This document shows positions 63,190 through 64,000 of a stretch of DNA of 64,000 nucleotides, in pieces. The stretch covers positions 310,001 through 374,000 of the forward strand of contig NZ_RQER01000007.1 of assembly GCF_004770615.1 (NCBI RefSeq). Reading direction: 5' to 3'. The notes below the pieces were generated by a model. That model ran no database searches. It worked only from the letters and a program-made list of their open reading frames with translations, and was not told the DNA's origin. How positions within the stretch are numbered: the first letter of the stretch is position 1; the number at the start of each line of letters is the position of its first letter. Origin of the DNA: Leptospira langatensis. GTDB lineage: Bacteria > Spirochaetota > Leptospiria > Leptospirales > Leptospiraceae. The translations under genes and the position numbers were made by a program.

Positions 63190-64000
63190 GAGATCTGACG
63201 GGAAAGAGATTTGTTCTGCCTCAATTGACTAGGCGTCTTTCCGGTAACTTTTCGAAAGGCGTCGTTAAACGAAGACTTGGAATTGAATCCTACAAAATAG
63301 CAGATGGAGAGAATGTCCTGATCCGACTTCTCTTCCAATAGTTTCACCGCTTCCTCTATCCGAAACCGATTGATATAATTGTGAAATCCTGTTTGCAAAT
63401 GCTCGTTCAAAAACTCGGTCAATTGATACGGCTTGATCCCAAGATCGTCGGAAAGAGAATGCAAAGTCAACTCCGGATCCCGGTACAACTTATCTTCCTT
63501 CATCAATTCTTCTATCCGTAACTCTAATAGATTCAGATCCAAACCTACCAGTAAGGATTTTTCATACTTCTTCTTGCGGACCTCTCTTGTCAAAGGCGCG
63601 AAGAAATCAGGATAGCGAGAAGGAGCCAAAAACAACATAGTCACGATCAATGCAACCAGCAGTCCACCGACCCGAAACAGAAGATCCGAAGCAAACATGA
63701 ATCCGAATACCAATCCGGACATTGCAAATACTGTGACCGTAGCCAATATGAATATGAATCTGATCTGAGATCGGATTTCCGGTATGGAGATCACAGTCAA
63801 AAGCATCCTGTATCTAAATGCGAAGTACATTGCGGTCAATGCTGTGGTCAGAAAGAATCCAATGGATAAATAATGCTTATATCGAATTTCCCTAAATTCC
63901 CCTAAGTCGGCGATGATCGAATCCCAAGGCCTTCCGAAAAATAAAAGCTCCCCTACAAAGAACATTCCCGGGATCAGAAAATGCAAACGTATGTCCTTGT
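63186..64000 (-). CDS. membrane-bound AraC-family regulator (partial, 5' end missing)
   Basis: At least 271 residues; the frame continues past the window end without a start. The visible N-terminal part has about five transmembrane helices (FLIPGMFFVGELLFF, YLSIGFFLTTALTAMYFAF, FIFILATVTVFAMSGLVF, LLFRVGGLLVALIVTMLFL). The C-terminal 110 residues are a two-helix-turn-helix AraC DNA-binding domain (LTLHSLSDDLGIKPYQLTEFLN, then DILSICYFVGFNSKSSFNDAFRKVTGKTPSQLR). Such membrane-anchored AraC proteins sense envelope or lipid signals and regulate nearby genes. The tandem-amidase lipoprotein is its convergent neighbour. Confidence 0.9.
   Translation of the reverse strand, partial: KDIRLHFLIPGMFFVGELLFFGRPWDSIIADLGEFREIRYKHYLSIGFFLTTALTAMYFAFRYRMLLTVISIPEIRSQIRFIFILATVTVFAMSGLVFGFMFASDLLFRVGGLLVALIVTMLFLAPSRYPDFFAPLTREVRKKKYEKSLLVGLDLNLLELRIEELMKEDKLYRDPELTLHSLSDDLGIKPYQLTEFLNEHLQTGFHNYINRFRIEEAVKLLEEKSDQDILSICYFVGFNSKSSFNDAFRKVTGKTPSQLRQNKSLSRQIS

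Noticed and set aside
1..64000. CRISPR array, prophage, insertion sequence or integrase attachment site
   Set aside because: No short regularly spaced repeats, no transposase or integrase gene, and no run of phage structural genes were seen on either strand.

Overview
The window looks like the chromosome of a Leptospira species. This rests on recognition rather than a search: a LexA of leptospiral type, many small lipoproteins with loose spirochaetal lipoboxes (FDC, FSC, PSC), abundant TPR proteins, membrane-anchored AraC-type regulators, frequent TTG/GTG starts, and palindromic intergenic repeats. Base composition looks clearly richer in G+C than L. interrogans, which would fit the intermediate (P2) clade; that placement is an inference. 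No rRNA, tRNA, CRISPR array, insertion sequence or prophage was seen.

Layout. 1-2.65 kb: 3' part of an S41 protease, a lipoprotein, lexA, and a VapBC pair with an operator palindrome. 2.65-7.6 kb: an RND adaptor and TolC-like protein without their pump, a lipoprotein, and an anchored TPR protein with an Mrr-like domain. 7.6-11.1 kb: a tight operon of minimal FtsX-like permease, ABC ATPase, ROK kinase, HIT protein and a YbhN-like membrane protein. 11.2-19.8 kb: acyl-chain enzymes (KAS II, SDR, two thioesterase-like proteins, CoA-transferase, KAS III) interleaved with a SiaB-like kinase and a PP2C phosphatase. 19.8-27.7 kb: a four-gene signalling operon. 27.7-39.7 kb: mostly housekeeping or stand-alone enzymes (VOC, EEP, alpha/beta hydrolase, MFS, MtnC, nitronate monooxygenase, methyltransferase, DUF4015, histone deacetylase family). 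39.8-43.9 kb: an NHL/VWA protein and a TPR protein. 44-47.4 kb: a TonB-dependent receptor with two small accessory proteins. 47.4-54.2 kb: mgsA, a coiled-coil pseudo-receiver, an LptF/G-type permease with miaB, a degenerate J-domain protein and a Cys-cluster protein. 54.4-59.3 kb: ribH-nusB-TPR-HEAT-lipoprotein operon. 59.4-64 kb: a lipoprotein, HigBA, a 55-residue protein, a tandem-amidase lipoprotein and a truncated AraC regulator.

The most interesting unit is 19817-27637. A giant protein carrying a Ser/Thr kinase, an AAA ATPase, a GAF and a SpoIIE/PP2C phosphatase domain is followed by SiaB-like and SiaC-like (DUF1987) genes and a GAF-class III nucleotide cyclase, ending at a hairpin terminator. 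This is the order of the Pseudomonas SiaABCD network, but the diguanylate cyclase SiaD is replaced by a predicted adenylate cyclase and SiaA by a multidomain kinase/phosphatase. A second SiaB paralogue lies 8 bp behind a KAS II gene at 13139, and a PP2C gene ends the convergent thioesterase/SDR operon, so the partner-switch components flank lipid-type enzymes on both sides.

Three copies of a roughly 110-130 bp intergenic element (hairpin, CCTCC, CACAAAA, GTGGGAACT) lie at 11.1, 39.7 and 43.9 kb. Several gene starts were reassigned on ribosome-binding-site or signal-peptide grounds, the most notable being a HEAT-repeat protein whose signal peptide is only reached from a CTG codon at 56389.
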